Source: Siphonodentalium dalli
Taxonomy: Eukaryota > Mollusca > Scaphopoda > Gadilida > Siphonodentaliidae
Reading direction: 5' to 3'
NCBI GenBank assembly: GCA_032622095.1
Contig: CP136063.1
Location: forward strand, 67,411,897 to 67,475,896
DNA: 64,000 bases
Position 1 is the first letter of the stretch, and every line of letters starts with the position of its first letter. Made by a program: the position numbers and the translations under genes. Below, one piece after another: positions 33,557-45,069 of this stretch. A model generated the notes under the pieces. It saw only the letters and a program-made list of their open reading frames with translations. It searched no databases and was not told the DNA's origin.

Positions 33557-33761
33557 TTAACCCTTTCATGATGGGAGCTGTGCTGGTGCAGCATTAAAGA
33601 TCCTGTGCCAGTGCGCTCTCTTATATATGTGAGTCTCCCATAGGGAGCCTCACATATATAATAGAATGCACTGGCTTACAAGGTCAAGGTAAACATTGTT
33701 AGGCTTAAATTACCCATAATTATGCTGTGGTTAAGGGGTCGATTATTTAGGGCATTACTGT
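33557..33761. mobile_element. PB2 left half fused to TAP right end
   Basis: TTAACCCTTTCATGATGGG and one core hairpin run to GTAAACATTGTTAGGC. From 33705 the sequence is TAP right arm ending GGGCATTACTGTA. Both elements lost the halves facing the junction. Confidence 0.8.
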
Positions 33762-33763
33762 AC

Positions 33764-35645
33764 TAAGGATGCTTTAAATATCCCCAAAAAGTTAAAACAA
33801 TCTCTGACATAACACAATGAGTGACACGTGCCCTCGGATCTCATTCAGACAGATAGGATCGTGTTCCGTCTTTCTATTGATTTTTGTCTCCTGATCTCGG
33901 CGTTGATCCTGTAATTTTCTCCCGAGCATGACTAACGCTTTTTGTCACAGATCCCCTGATTTCATGTCATTCAGACGATTCATGACATCCGAGAAAATTG
34001 ATTTACCAAAGTTTTTATTTCAATTTCTTTGATTCTTGATGTTCTATTATCACGCGATTTTAAATCCCACCCACCTGCGTCTATTGATTAAATGACCTCG
34101 AGGTGTTGTTCAGATAGTGACTGAATGTCGAATGAATTTCTTTATTCATTGATTGTGATGCCCAGAATGGCTGTTTGTTATGAAGTGATTTCTACGTTTC
34201 TAACGCTGATTTATTATTATGATCCATCCTCTTCTTATTGATTTTTCATTTAACTTTATTGACTTGCGCATTTTCCATTGATTTTTCATTTAACTTTATC
34301 GACTTGCGCATTTTCCATTGATTTTTTTCCATCTTGAGTGATAATGTCGTATCATAAGTCTCCATATGTTATAACCGACTGCAACATAAACAAATCTGTC
34401 TCAGTTAAAGGGGTACTGTACACAAATGTTGTTGTTGGTTTCTATATTCTCTGCTTCAGAGAATAAGGTAACAAGATTTCCATTATTATTATCTGCTGAG
34501 TACGAAGTATAAATCTTACAGATGGCAGATACTATAGTAAGCCGGAATGCAAAAATAGAACACTTGTTATCGAGATATTTTTGTACAGTTTTTAGGCAAA
34601 TGTACCAAATAAATATTATATTATATGCATAATAGTCGGATACTGATCAATTTTAGTGAATTGTCAGTGAGTATTTTCAGTTCTATTGTCTATCTGTCAT
34701 CATAGGTAACATAAAAATGGGTTTTCTATACATTTTGAGTATTATTTAGTGTAAACATATTTTTATTTCCAAATCAAAACATAATACACATAATACACAA
34801 ATGACATAAATATACAACATATAAGAGATAATGTATGGAAATGAGGATCAGACAACAAGCCTGAGGGCTTATATGAAGTCTTCTCCTCTTTGGCGACATG
34901 TCCCTTCCCCAATAAGTGAGGGAGGGGTATCAATCAGACGGGAAAGGATAGAAATAATGTTTTTTAAAGGAGAAGTAACTAAGTTTGAGTTGGGGATGGA
35001 AACAGCGGGAAGATAGTGTTAGGGATAGCTGGAGGCAGAGAGAGATAGAGAGAGAAAGAGAGAGAGAGAGAGAGTGAGAAAGTAGAGGGGACAGAGTTTT
35101 CAATAATTTAGTTGCTGCGTGGTGAAAATTATGCTCGTAGTAATATGCATGCGCCAGGCTCCACGGGAGGGGGTCAATCGCAATGGCCAATTCCTCTTTC
35201 AATGGGGTTCACTGTGAATATCGCTGCATTGAGTATTATTTGATATGATAATCATCCTGACTGGAAATAATAACAATAGTTCCCTATTTTCGAGTAGAGA
35301 GGTTTTTTGAGGGCAAATAGAGCATATTTTTATTATGCCCTAATAGGAAGAAAAATAATTATTGATATTATTTGGGAATCAATATTAGCATGGATATGTG
35401 TTTTGACGCACAGGGAAATTAACTTTATTTGTGTATCTGGGCGAGTCTGTCAATTGATTTCTGGGGGTCGGTGGATTCTATGTGCAGTGATCTCCCAGTG
35501 AAATTAACCTTCTATTCCATCTTTTGTCGATCTGTAAACCTCACAACAGTGTAAATAATGATACACCCCAATAAACACCCCCCTCCCCCACCTTCTTCAT
35601 CACAGGAAGATTTAAATTAACTTTTTAAAAATGTTCCTTGTTTTG
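33764..35645. other. Low-copy sequence with small repeats
   Basis: CACGTGCCCTCGGATCTCATT near 33825 is a stray edge of the 100-bp array unit. A 41-bp unit (TTGATTTTTCATTTAACTTT) is doubled at 34236-34325. A GA microsatellite lies at 35036-35075. No gene was recognised. Confidence 0.5.
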
Positions 35646-35648
35646 ATC

Positions 35649-35885
35649 TTTAACTCCTTCTAAATACTCATTGACGAGTAGTTCAATTCGGAAATGTTCA
35701 GATAATAAGTTCAACAAATAGCCATAGGTCATTTGATGAACTTATTATCTAAACAATTGCCACCAATGAATACGAATCTTTCTGCTCTTTTATTACATGA
35801 ACACCCCTCCAAATGAATAGTAGACTGTTCCAATATATATTTTTATAACTGAATGGGAGATTCCATTTAAAATATAAAGGATTAA
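35649..35885. mobile_element. PB4 element
   Basis: It starts TTTAACTCCTTCTAAATACTCATTGACG and ends TTTATAACTGAATGGGAGATTCC...AAAGGATTAAA. The internal hairpin GAAATGTTCAGATAATAAGTT pairs with AACTTATTATCTAAACA. It supplies the uninterrupted reference for the copy at 49938. Confidence 0.65.
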
Positions 35886-36074
35886 AAAGTTTCTGTATGG
35901 CTACATGTCATTAGACATAAACCTGTCCAAAATTTCACTTTATATCTCCCTTTTTCTAATACATCGTTGAAGCAAAACATTTTCGCATCAAGCAACCCTA
36001 TTTTGATGACATTTTACCTGAATATAATATGGCCCAAATATTGTGTTTTCTGAAATTATTTTTATACCTGCATT

Positions 36075-36240
36075 CTCGAAGAGAATGGGCAGTATACTGG
36101 ATTGACCTCATCCCTCCGTCCTTCCGGACATTTATATCTCTGTTTTTCTGCCTGTCTTGATAGATAAAATTGCTCCTACATTTAATACCAACAGTTCAAA
36201 ATTTCACTTACTTTAATATCTTCATAATATAGCAGTTAAT
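36075..36240. repeat. Dispersed repeat R fragment
   Basis: CATTCTCGAAGAGAATGGG, then CAGTATACTGGATTGACCTC and TCCGTCCTTCC, match the start of the copy at 48690. It decays after about 150 bp. Confidence 0.5.
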
Positions 36241-36736
36241 TAAAAGAAATAGTTCCCCCTGCCCACATCCAATGAACTCGGTCCTGTTTTACACTGCACA
36301 CTGTTAGAGACAAACAAGAATAAGAATTCAATAGCGAACTTTATCCAGTTAATATCACTTTCATCAATCACTGTTGTTGTGACCTCACAGCCTCAACATC
36401 GGGCAGATGGCATATTTGTATGCCCTCTACAAATTAAGAATTCCATTTCCGTTGGTATACGCCACTTGACAATAGACGAAAATCTAATTTTCATGGCCAA
36501 TTTCAGTATATTCTTCCTAGCACCGGGGTTAAATCGTGTTTGTGTCAGTTTTTTATTGGATTATACCTTCTAATGTAATCAGGGTGTATAAATTGTAAGG
36601 GGTCCTCACAGCGGCTCTAGATTGAGAGGGTTCACCACAGTCGGCCTAATTAACTTTACTCCCATTAATATCTCCGTGACAGTCCATGTGACACTCTTAT
36701 TTTTCCGTCACATCTGCCCAACAATCCATCGCGTGC

Positions 36737-36905
36737 CTTCGAATCTCATGTGATTGGTTCTTAGCAGCAGGGTTCTCATCTCCTTCGCTAATGAATTTTC
36801 TCGTCTCAGACAATGCCATTGTCCACAGACAACCTTCTGCCAAGGGAGTAGAAATCTTGTTGTGATTCATAAATAAAGGATTGTATAAGTTTACTGGGAT
36901 TTAGT
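36737..36905. repeat. Local duplication, left copy
   Basis: It matches 38676-38850: TCACGTGATTGGTT, CATCTCCTTCGCTAAT, CCATTGTCCACAGACAA and AAAGGATTGTA appear in order in both. It begins with CGTGCCTTCGAATCTCAT, which resembles the 100-bp array unit. Confidence 0.7.
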
Positions 36906-37099
36906 TTTGGAAATCCTTTCAAACATTATTTTACTCATAGTGATTATGTATTGGGTGAGTAAATCATTATTTTAAATTGTCATTGATTTTAAAATGATTT
37001 CTTATTTTTGGTTCTTTTCAGCTCTCTTTTTTTTATTAAAAAAACCCCCAAATTCAATTTGTTTTTATTGTTCCTGATATTTTCAAAATTTTTATTTCT

Positions 37100-37364
37100 T
37101 TAACCCTTTCATGATGGGAGCTGTGCTGGTGCAGCATTAAAGATCCTGTGCCAGTGCATTCTCTTATATATGCGAGTCTCCCATAGGGAGCCTCACATTT
37201 ATAAGAGATTGCACTGTCTTACAAGGTCAAGGTAAATATTGTCAGGCCAATATATTCTCTTATATATGCGAGGTGCCCTATGTGAGACTCACATATATAA
37301 GAGAATGCACTGGCACAAGGTATTTAATGCTGCACCAGCACTGCTCCCATCATGAAATGGTTAA
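37100..37364. mobile_element. PB2 element, canonical
   Basis: TTAA lies at 37100-37103 and 37361-37364. Inverted ends CCCTTTCATGATGGGAGCTG and CTGCTCCCATCATGAAATGG are followed inward by GTGCTGGTGCAGCATTAAAG and its inverse. Two core hairpins are separated by AAGGTCAAGGTAAATATTGT. This is the cleanest reference copy. Confidence 0.9.
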
Positions 37365-37496
37365 TATACTCATAAGGGTCTATCCCATAAAAGTTAGATA
37401 TTTCAGACACAAAGATTCTGGTTTTTGTAAGAGTTATCATCTTTTGATTTCCAGATAAATTATGTTAACTCTTGGCCACAGCAGTTTTATTAGTCG

Positions 37497-37937
37497 GTTT
37501 ACAAACATGCAGAATGAGGCCCCCAGAGGGTGAATTTAGTGACGCTATCCTGCATAGTGGGCTAGCATCACTAAATTCACCCTTGGGGAACCCCATTCCG
37601 CATGGCCTCATCTTCTATGGGAGACATAGACTCAGATTGAAGTTACCAAACAGTGAATATTGCGATGTACGCCCATTGGGAACCTCAAATTTGCAATGTG
37701 TCATCTGCCAATTTGGGGATATAGAGAAACTAAACTAAAAAAGAAATAGAATCTATGTGAAGAAGTTTGTAGAAATTTGATAAATAAAGAAACTTTCCAG
37801 AGAAGATGAGATGTAAGCAGAATGAGTCCACAGAGGGTGAATTTAGTGATGCTATCCCGCATAGCGGGATAGCATCACTTAATTCACCCTCTGGGGACCT
37901 CATTCTGCAAATGATAGGCTCACTAAACTCAAGCTTG
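37497..37937. mobile_element. DH-hAT element, long form, left terminus lost
   Basis: The left hairpin starts at GCAGAATGAGGCCCCCAGAGG without the terminal 25 bp. The right side ends CTAAACTCAAGCTTGG, a decayed terminus. Confidence 0.75.
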
Positions 37938-37939
37938 GA

Positions 37940-38675
37940 GGGAAAAATTTTTTTGTTGAAAACCTTAATAAGTGGAAATCTCATGTATTCTATTGAAATC
38001 ATTTTTTCGAATGAAAATGAATAAAATCAACATATTAAAGACATATTATGCACTTGTACGTGTACGTGAAACTGGTAAGTTAGTATTCAGGCACTGTGCC
38101 AGCTGGGGGAATGAAGCATTCTACTAACGTAGCCTAAAATCTGAAGCAAATCGATTGTACCACTCCTAAGAAAACATCGTTTGAACTACGCTCAAATGTA
38201 AATATTTACTTCTAGATTCGGGGCGCAACTATCTGCGATAAACTTACGAAAATGATTTCGCCATTGAGAGTCACTGCATTTCATTAATATATAAGAATGA
38301 CTTGTGTGTTGTCAATTTGGATATAATATTTGTAAAATATAACTACTTTGAGGAAGATTATTCACCATTTCTATTTGATCACCCTACTGGAGTGTTTAAC
38401 ATCACTTTAATATCACAATTATTCTCATTTTCCTATGATATTATGACTGATAGAACGGTTTGGAGAGAAGTCTTACATAAACTGAACACCATGGTCCAAA
38501 AAAATATTATTTGCATTTTTGGCAAAAGTTGTTGGCGGGTTTGTAAACCAAAACCTGCCAACTACCGGTAATTAAATTGGTGTCGCATTTATAATTTATA
38601 ACTCGAGTTTCATATGATTGAGAAAAATTCCAATATTAGTTCATGTTTGTAACTTTAGTCATCATTATTCGAATA
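37940..38675. other. Low-copy sequence
   Basis: No gene was recognised. A plus-strand frame at 38302-38571 (89 codons) has no recognised domain. Confidence 0.4.
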
Positions 38676-38850
38676 TCACGTGATTGGTTTTTTACCAGCT
38701 GCATACTCCATCTCCTTCACTAATTAATTTTTTCCATCTCAGCCATTGTCCACAGACAAGCTTTCGTGACGGGGATAGAAAGCCTGCCACTAACTCTCAT
38801 GATTCGTAAAGAAAGGATTGTAGATATATGTCTTACTTGGATTAGTTATG
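38676..38850. repeat. Local duplication, right copy
   Basis: This is the partner of 36737-36905, same orientation, about 1.94 kb downstream. Confidence 0.7.
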
Positions 38851-38852
38851 GG

Positions 38853-39173
38853 CCAAGTCTGTGTTTAGTGCGCCTGTCATTTGCAGAATGAGGTCCCCAG
38901 AGGGTGAATTTAGTGATGCTGCCCTGCATAGTGGGCTAGCATCACTAAATCATCTGCTATAGACTCAGATTGAAGTTCCCAAATGGTGAATATTGTGATG
39001 TGCACCCACTGGGAACCTCGATTATGCAATGTGCCGTCTGCCAATTTGGGGATATAGAAAAACTAAACTAAAAAGAAATAGAATCTATGTGAAGAAGTTT
39101 CTATAGAAATTTTATAACAAAGAAACTTTCTAGAGAAGATGAGGCCTAAGCAGAATGAGGTCCTCAGAGGGTG
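38853..39173. mobile_element. DH-hAT element, long form, 3' truncated
   Basis: The left end is CAAGTCTGTGTTTAGTG. The first hairpin loses its returning arm after GCTAGCATCACTAAATCATC. The second hairpin stops at TCCTCAGAGGGTGATCG near 39173. Confidence 0.7.
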
Positions 39174-39309
39174 ATCGCTGACACCTACGGCTATGAGATG
39201 GAAGGGATGCAATTGGAAACTCAGTCTGGCTGGCTGGCTGACACACAAGGAATATCATGGGTGCATTCTGACAATTGAGATCCCTTCCTACCTCCCTGCA
39301 TGGAAGTGT

Positions 39310-39578
39310 GATTTAAACAAGCCTTGAAATAGGGTGTCTGTCATTTGCAGAATGAGGTCCCCAGAGGGTGAATTTAGTGATGCTACCCCGCATAGCGGCT
39401 AGCATCACCAAATTCACCCTCTGGGAACCTCATTCTGCTGAGGTGTAAGCAGAATGAGGTCCCCAGAGGGTGAATATAGTGATGCTAGCCCGCTATGCGG
39501 GGTAGCATCACTAAATTCACCCTCTGGGGACCTCATTCTGCAAATGACAGACACCCTATTTCGAGGCTTGGATTTAAA
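39310..39578. mobile_element. DH-hAT element, short form, with 8-bp TSD
   Basis: Element 39318-39570. The perfect TSD GATTTAAA lies at 39310-39317 and 39571-39578. Ends are CAAGCCTTGAAATAGGG and CCCTATTTCGAGGCTTG. The A-to-G loss of GTG to GGG is mirrored at both ends (GGGTGTC/GACACCC), as also in 56433. Confidence 0.95.
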
Positions 39579-39855
39579 AGCATTCTTGACATTAACATGG
39601 CTACAGTAGACTTAGCTTTATAGCTATATGACACTAACAAAAAGGTGCACTTGTGGGACAATGCCTTCTTGTTTCAGTAGTACATAAACCTACTCCAAAT
39701 GATAATACATTCAAGTTCAAAGAACTAAGTAATGATATAAACATCCAAACTCAAAAACATTCATATAAATTAGTTGCCTTTGGAGAAGATTCAAAAGAAA
39801 ATGCAATGATTAGTACATCTTGCACTAAGCACCTGTGATTTGGACGAAAACACCT

Positions 39856-40321
39856 TTAGACAGCAAGCCTGAAATAGTGCGTCTGTCATTTGCAGAATGA
39901 GGTCCCCAGAGGGTGAATTTAGTGATGCTATTCCACAAAGCAGGCTAGCAACACCAAATTCACCCTCTGGGAACCTCATTCTGCTTAGGCCTCATCTACT
40001 GGGAAAAATCTATAATCTCAAATTAACATTCCTTTAGTTACTTTTTCCTCTTCTGGGAAATTTCTATATCCTCTTTTAAATTTGCAGAAGAAAAAATGCA
40101 TAATCGAGGTGACTCAAGGGTGACCATCACTAAATTCAACTGGGGAACTTCAATCCTATCCCAGGTCTATCATAGCAGTTGAGGCCTATAATCAGAATGA
40201 GGTTCCCAGAGGGTGAATTTGGTGATGCTAGCCCATTGTGTGGGATAGCATCACTAAATTCACCCTCTTGGAACCTCATTCTGCAAATGACATGCACACT
40301 ATTAGCAGGCTTGTCTGACAG
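39856..40321. mobile_element. DH-hAT element, long form
   Basis: Element 39864-40313. Flanks TTAGACAG and TCTGACAG (6 of 8 match) are a decayed TSD. The spacer between hairpins matches that of the copies at 1728, 5250 and 7195, so the long form is an established subfamily. Confidence 0.85.
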
Positions 40322-40642
40322 ACATAGAAATTGTGCCTGGCTGTATGTTGGCAGAGGTTCCTTTTATACACTCCCACCATTCACAAAGTACCTCTGAAAT
40401 CCTCATCAATTCACAGGCAGAAATGAGACGGCATGCTGATAGACGCTCTAGGTACTAACAATCCGAATTATTTGTTAATTACTACAGGATTAGGTAAATA
40501 ATTAGAGCGAGGAATTAATAATAATAAATAAATAGGGTCTCGGAGTGTAAATAATCAAGAGTGATATATAATCTATCGAACACCGGAGACATACTGGAAG
40601 GGTGATGTCATGATACCCAGTCACAGACACGGCTAATCATGT
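40322..40642. other. Low-copy sequence
   Basis: No gene or repeat was recognised. Confidence 0.4.
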
Positions 40643-41132
40643 TTAACCCTTAATTATTTCATGATGGGAGCTGCGCTGGTGCTGCATTAACCCTTTACCC
40701 AACAAACCGGCCAAAACCGGCCAAATAAAGCTTCAACAGCCTAAAATATCTTCGGTCTCTCTCAATAGAACCATACAAATATGGATATCATTGGAACCGG
40801 CTCCTTGACCACATTGTGATAGTTACAGTTATGCCCTGTGCCAATGCATTCTCTTATATATGTGAGTCGACCATAGGTCGCCTCGCATATATAAGAGAAT
40901 GCATTGGCCTAAAAAAAATCTTTTTTTAACACTTTTTACCATTTTTTCTTACATTCTTTAACAATTTTATAATTTTTAATGTGTTAAGCCAATGCATTCT
41001 CTTATATATGCGAGTCGACCTATGGTCGACTCGCATATATAAGAGAATGCATTGGCACAGGGCCGTTCTGTTGGGTAAAGGGTTAAAGACCCTGTGCCAG
41101 TGCATTCTCTTATAAATGCGATTCGCCCTTAG
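40643..41132. mobile_element. PB2 fragment split by a PB3 element
   Basis: GTTTAACCC...TTTCATGATGGGAGCTGCGC runs to GGTGCTGCA at 40686. It resumes at AGACCCTGTGCCAGTGCATTC after 41086. The PB2 right half beyond 41132 is missing. Confidence 0.85.
40687..41086. mobile_element. PB3 element nested at TTAA of PB2
   Basis: TTAA lies at 40687-40690 and 41083-41086. Ends are CCCTTTACCCAACAAACCGG and GTTCTGTTGGGTAAAGGG. Two inverted core hairpins are present. The uninterrupted PB2 sequence reads GCATTAAAGATCC, so one TTAA became two. Confidence 0.95.
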
Positions 41133-41192
41133 AGAGTGAAATGAATGACAGCTTATGTGTGAGAACCAAGCCAACAAGGCCTAAATATATAC

Positions 41193-42085
41193 ATTTGATT
41201 TAGGGCTCGACGAAGCTTCGAGATTTGATTCGATTTTGAATCTTACGTTCCGATTCGATTCGATTTGAAAGCAGTCGGGTGATTCGGGATATTTCGAATC
41301 ATTATATACAAGTTCTTTATCACCGGGAATAGAATTATCTATAAAAAATATTCATTATCTCCCCAATACTTAACACAAGTCTCCTTCCGCGACCATCTGT
41401 GACCTCCATGGTCCAATGTGTATAGGGTAAGTTGCCCAAAAGCTCACTGCTCGAATATATATATATATATTGCCCGGGTTTGCCCCCCCAAATCCGACCA
41501 ACATCTTTATCCGGGAAATGGAATATTTTTGACCATTCAGCTTTCCGACGGACAGGCAAAGTTGCATACTATATATAATTTTCTGTAATCTCGTTTGCGT
41601 ATGCGCCATTCTCAAGTCACGATGCGCAATTTTGATATCGCGCGTGCCTGCTATGCGCGACAGGGTGAAGCGTACATGTGCAGAAGAGTTTTCGTTTGCA
41701 ATGACTCGAATCAGACTCCATTGACTCCAAAGTTCCAAACTGTTTACTTTCATGAACTTCACGCATAGTGGCAGTGGCACAAAATATGAAACGATGTCGT
41801 GCCATTCTCATATATTAAACTGTTTTAAACTATGATTAAATATTGTTCATATCATGTCATAGAAATTAAGTTCAATGAACCTCCTTTGTAATCTGAGTTA
41901 TCTCAATGACGTTATAAAATGATCGGACATTTGCCCCATTTTTGCTCGTACCTCCCACCGATCGGTACCGCGAATCTACTAAATTGTTTGAAAAAGATTC
42001 GATTCGATTTCGAATCATTATCCTGATTCGATTCGAGATTCGATTCGATGTTGAAATTGCCGATTCGTCGGGCCCTAATTTGATT
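41193..42085. mobile_element. hAT-type non-autonomous element, 877 bp
   Basis: The perfect 8-bp TSD ATTTGATT lies at 41193-41200 and 42078-42085. Termini are TAGGGCTCGACGAA and TTCGTCGGGCCCTA. Both subterminal regions are rich in ATTCGATTCG motifs, in inverted arrangement. An internal minus-strand frame at 41370-41780 (136 codons) shows no transposase motif I recognise. An AT microsatellite lies at 41455. Confidence 0.92.
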
Positions 42086-42741
42086 GGTCTATTATTCATT
42101 ATTAGAAATGTTCTGATAATATATGACAAACATACGACAGGCAGAAAATCACAGTGTGAATTACTACTTATTCGTACATTTGTGGGCGCATACCTTTATT
42201 TCATCAGTCATGGAGATTTTGTGTGTTTTCAATTATTATAAACAGTTAACCTCTTCACTGTTGTACCTTCAGCATTGAGGACAATGTTTCAAATTTTACT
42301 TTATATGTCAGCTTCATTATTCCTGAATGGATTTACCCATAGTCAAAGTTTGAAATGTAGGGTAACAATATAGGCAGACGACAGGCAAAGAAACATGGTT
42401 TCCCATTTATTCGTTTAGATAATAAAACCAGTATCAATCCTCCCTTGTCCGCAATTTAATATTAAAGCAAGATTATCGGGGTAGAGGCTTTTTTCTTGGC
42501 ATATATTAAAACAATCCCAGAATGGGGGGGGGGGGGGGGTGTATTCCCAATCATTCATTTATTTATAGATAGAAGTGTTCAGATAATAAGTTACAATCAA
42601 TTAGATCATGCCACTAAATTCATGCCATGCTGACGCCCGTAGAGATCATATTCCACCAGTTAAAAACCCGGGAACTTATTGAAGTTTTGACAGGGAACCT
42701 TATAAAGTCGAAATAAATAATGGGTGGAATATATTTCTTTG
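42086..42741. other. Low-copy sequence with PB4-like fragments
   Basis: GCAGACGACAGGCAAAG (42374), TTTAGATAATAA and AGTGTTCAGATAATAAGTT (42572) are PB4 pieces around a G run at 42523-42538. No gene was recognised. Confidence 0.45.
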
Positions 42742-42971
42742 TTAACCCTTTGAGTGCCAGGGGCCGATCTCATCGGCCCTAAATCTACAAAATAAGTCTG
42801 TTAAAGAATATAAGAATAAATTATTAAAATTGTAAAAAAAAAAATTGTTAGGCCAATGCATTCTCTTATATATGCGAGGCGACCTATGGTCGACTCGCAT
42901 ATATAAGAGAATGCATTGGCACAGGGTATATGGGTCAATACAAAAATCTGACCTGGCACTCAAAGGGTTAA
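42742..42971. mobile_element. PB1 element, short form
   Basis: TTAA lies at 42742-42745 and 42968-42971. Perfect ends are CCCTTTGAGTGCCAGG and CCTGGCACTCAAAGGG. The hairpin GGGCCGATCTCATCGGCCC lies at the left end and one core hairpin at 42850-42925. Confidence 0.93.
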
Positions 42972-43399
42972 TACCTGTTACTTATTAGTTTATTCATCAG
43001 TAGGTGAAGGTCCCAGCTACAAATTACATTAATTAAGTGACTTTGTGTGTGATTATGCTTTGCCCCACTTACAATAATGGAATTTCTCCAGAGTAATTAA
43101 TTCAATGTTTTTTGCGATATCGGTTCACCAAGTCACTAAAAAGCATGCAATTTTCGAGCTTGGACCTCCCCCATACTTTGAAGTAGATTATTGAGGAACA
43201 AATATAAACAAAGAAATATATTCCCTGCCTTGTTTGTTCAATGTTATAAAGTTCCATGTCAGAAGGGGTCAGAATATCAAAGAGTTCCCAGGTTTTTTAC
43301 TTGTGGAATATGATCTCTACAGGCGTTAGCCAGAGTCATGGCATGATCTAAGAATCAATATGCTAAAATTATTTTACCCTCCCCTCCAATATCCTACCT
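42972..43399. other. Low-copy sequence
   Basis: No gene or repeat was recognised. Confidence 0.4.
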
Positions 43400-44403
43400 C
43401 CCATTTGCAGGGGCGTAGCAAGCAGATTTTATTGGGGGGGTATAACCATTCATCGCGAAGCGATGACCCGACGCCGAAGGCGTCGGTGGGGGGAGAGCAC
43501 GAGAGGGGGTCGTCCCCTCTCGATGGGGGGGTCCTCCCCCGCGAAATTTTTCTGACATTGGAAGCTTAAAGTGGCTCTCTGGTGGCTTCTGACCAATCTG
43601 ACATTGTTTTCCCACCCACTACATTATCATAGATTAGATCAACATTCTTATCATTTATCAATTGTAATTTAATTTCATAAAATGGTAGGCCGATTGAAAG
43701 TGTAATGAACAAATAGGTATATGGGAATTCATGTTGTGTTATTATCTAGTCATTAATGATGTGAAATTACTCCCATAACTGGGATCAGATATTCAGAAAG
43801 TAAATATGTCACAAACAACCATGAGAAAGTAGACTACATGGATACACACATCACCATGGGTATGTATCGTGGGGTATTTATCCTGTGGGTATGAATAGTG
43901 TGGGTATGCATCGTGGGTATGTATAGTGGGTAGGTATCGTGGGGGTATGTATCCTGGGTATGTATAGTGGGGGTATGTATAGCGTGGTTATGTATAGTGG
44001 TGGTATGTATTGTGTGAGTATGTATAGTGTGGGTATGTATAGTGTGGGTATGTATTGGGTGGGTATGTATAGTGGTGGTATATATTGTGTGGGTATGTAT
44101 CGTGTGGGTATGTATAGTGTGGGTATGTATAGTGTGGCTATGTATAGTGTGGGTATGTATAATGTGGGTATGCATAGTGTGGGTATGTATCGTGTTGGTA
44201 TGTATAGTATGGGTATGTATAGTTTGGGTATGTATCATGGAGGTATGTATGGTGTGGGTATGTATCGTGGGGTGTGCATTGCCGCTAATGTCGGCAATAC
44301 TTCATTAGTTTGCCAAATATTTTTACTAACCTTTGGAAAATATTGGGGGGGTAAATACCCCCTTGCCCCCCCCCCCCCCGGTTCCTACACCCCTGCCCAT
44401 TTG
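43400..44403. mobile_element. hAT-type non-autonomous element, 988 bp
   Basis: The perfect 8-bp TSD CCCATTTG lies at 43400-43407 and 44396-44403. Termini are CAGGGGCGTAGCAAGC and GGTTCCTACACCCCTG. Small GC-rich hairpins (CGCGAAGCGATG, GACGCCGAAGGCGTCGG, GAGAGGGGGTCGTCCCCTCTC) follow the left end. There is no transposase frame. An internal minisatellite occupies much of the element. Confidence 0.93.
43858..44275. repeat. 15-bp minisatellite inside a hAT element
   Basis: About 28 variant copies of TATGTATAGTGTGGG. The 15-bp period keeps three frames open, giving MYSVG-type, VCIVW-type and, on the other strand, HTHTI-type repeats, which are not evidence of protein coding. Confidence 0.95.
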
Positions 44404-44659
44404 ATATAAAAGCAGGATCATCAGGGCGGAGGTTTTTTCTTGGCATATAAAACAATCCCACAATGCACCTGGTAGAGCATGTATTCCCATTCCACTGACT
44501 ACCATGATAACGAATAACGAACAGATGCTACTGGAACATAACCTGTTGTAATGACCCGACTAACAGATGATTACTGCGTGTCATTAGTTATACATTACTT
44601 CTGTTCATACTGTTCACGTCAAAACATCTCTACACTATCTCCTTCCTGCATGAACACTA

Positions 44660-45050
44660 ATGGCAGCTCTGTTCAGTAACTTGCAGTGATGTGGTTATAC
44701 AAGGTTCTATATTGTATATTGGCAGGGGCAGTGTCTAAATCTGATCAGAATTTCATCTGCTCTGTTCAGTAACATGCAGGGATGTGGCTATACTAAGGTC
44801 TATATTGTATATTGGTAGGGGGCAGTGTCTAAATTCGATCAGAAACTTGCAGTGACGTGGCTATACAAGGGTCTATATTGCATATTGGCAGGGGCATGCA
44901 GTGTCTAAATCTGATCAGAATTCCATCTGTTCTGTTCAGCAACTTGCAGTCACATGGTTATACTAGGGTCTATATTGTATATTTGGAGGGAGCTGTCCAA
45001 CTCAGAATTTCCACTGCTCTGCAGTGTGCTCTGTTTAGAAATTTGGTTAG
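44660..45050. repeat. Degenerate tandem repeat of about 90 bp, four units
   Basis: TGTTCAGYAACTTGCAGTGA, GTGGYTATAC, GGTCTATATTGTATATTGG and GGGGCAGTGTCTAAAT recur in order from 44667, 44761, 44846 and 44934. Confidence 0.8.
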
Positions 45051-45069
45051 AGGCGTGTCTAACTGAATT

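Noticed and set aside
37273-37458. Frames reading LTYIRECTGTRYL-like peptides here and at many other loci (RLAYIRECIGLTIF).
   Set aside because: They are translations of the shared core hairpin and recur in every copy in both orientations.
41370-41780. 136-codon frame inside the 877-bp hAT-type element.
   Set aside because: No transposase, BED-finger or hATC motif visible; the element is judged non-autonomous.
43834-44409. Long frames of MYSVG, VCIVW and HTHTI repeats.
   Set aside because: Product of a 15-bp minisatellite inside a transposon, open in several frames at once.
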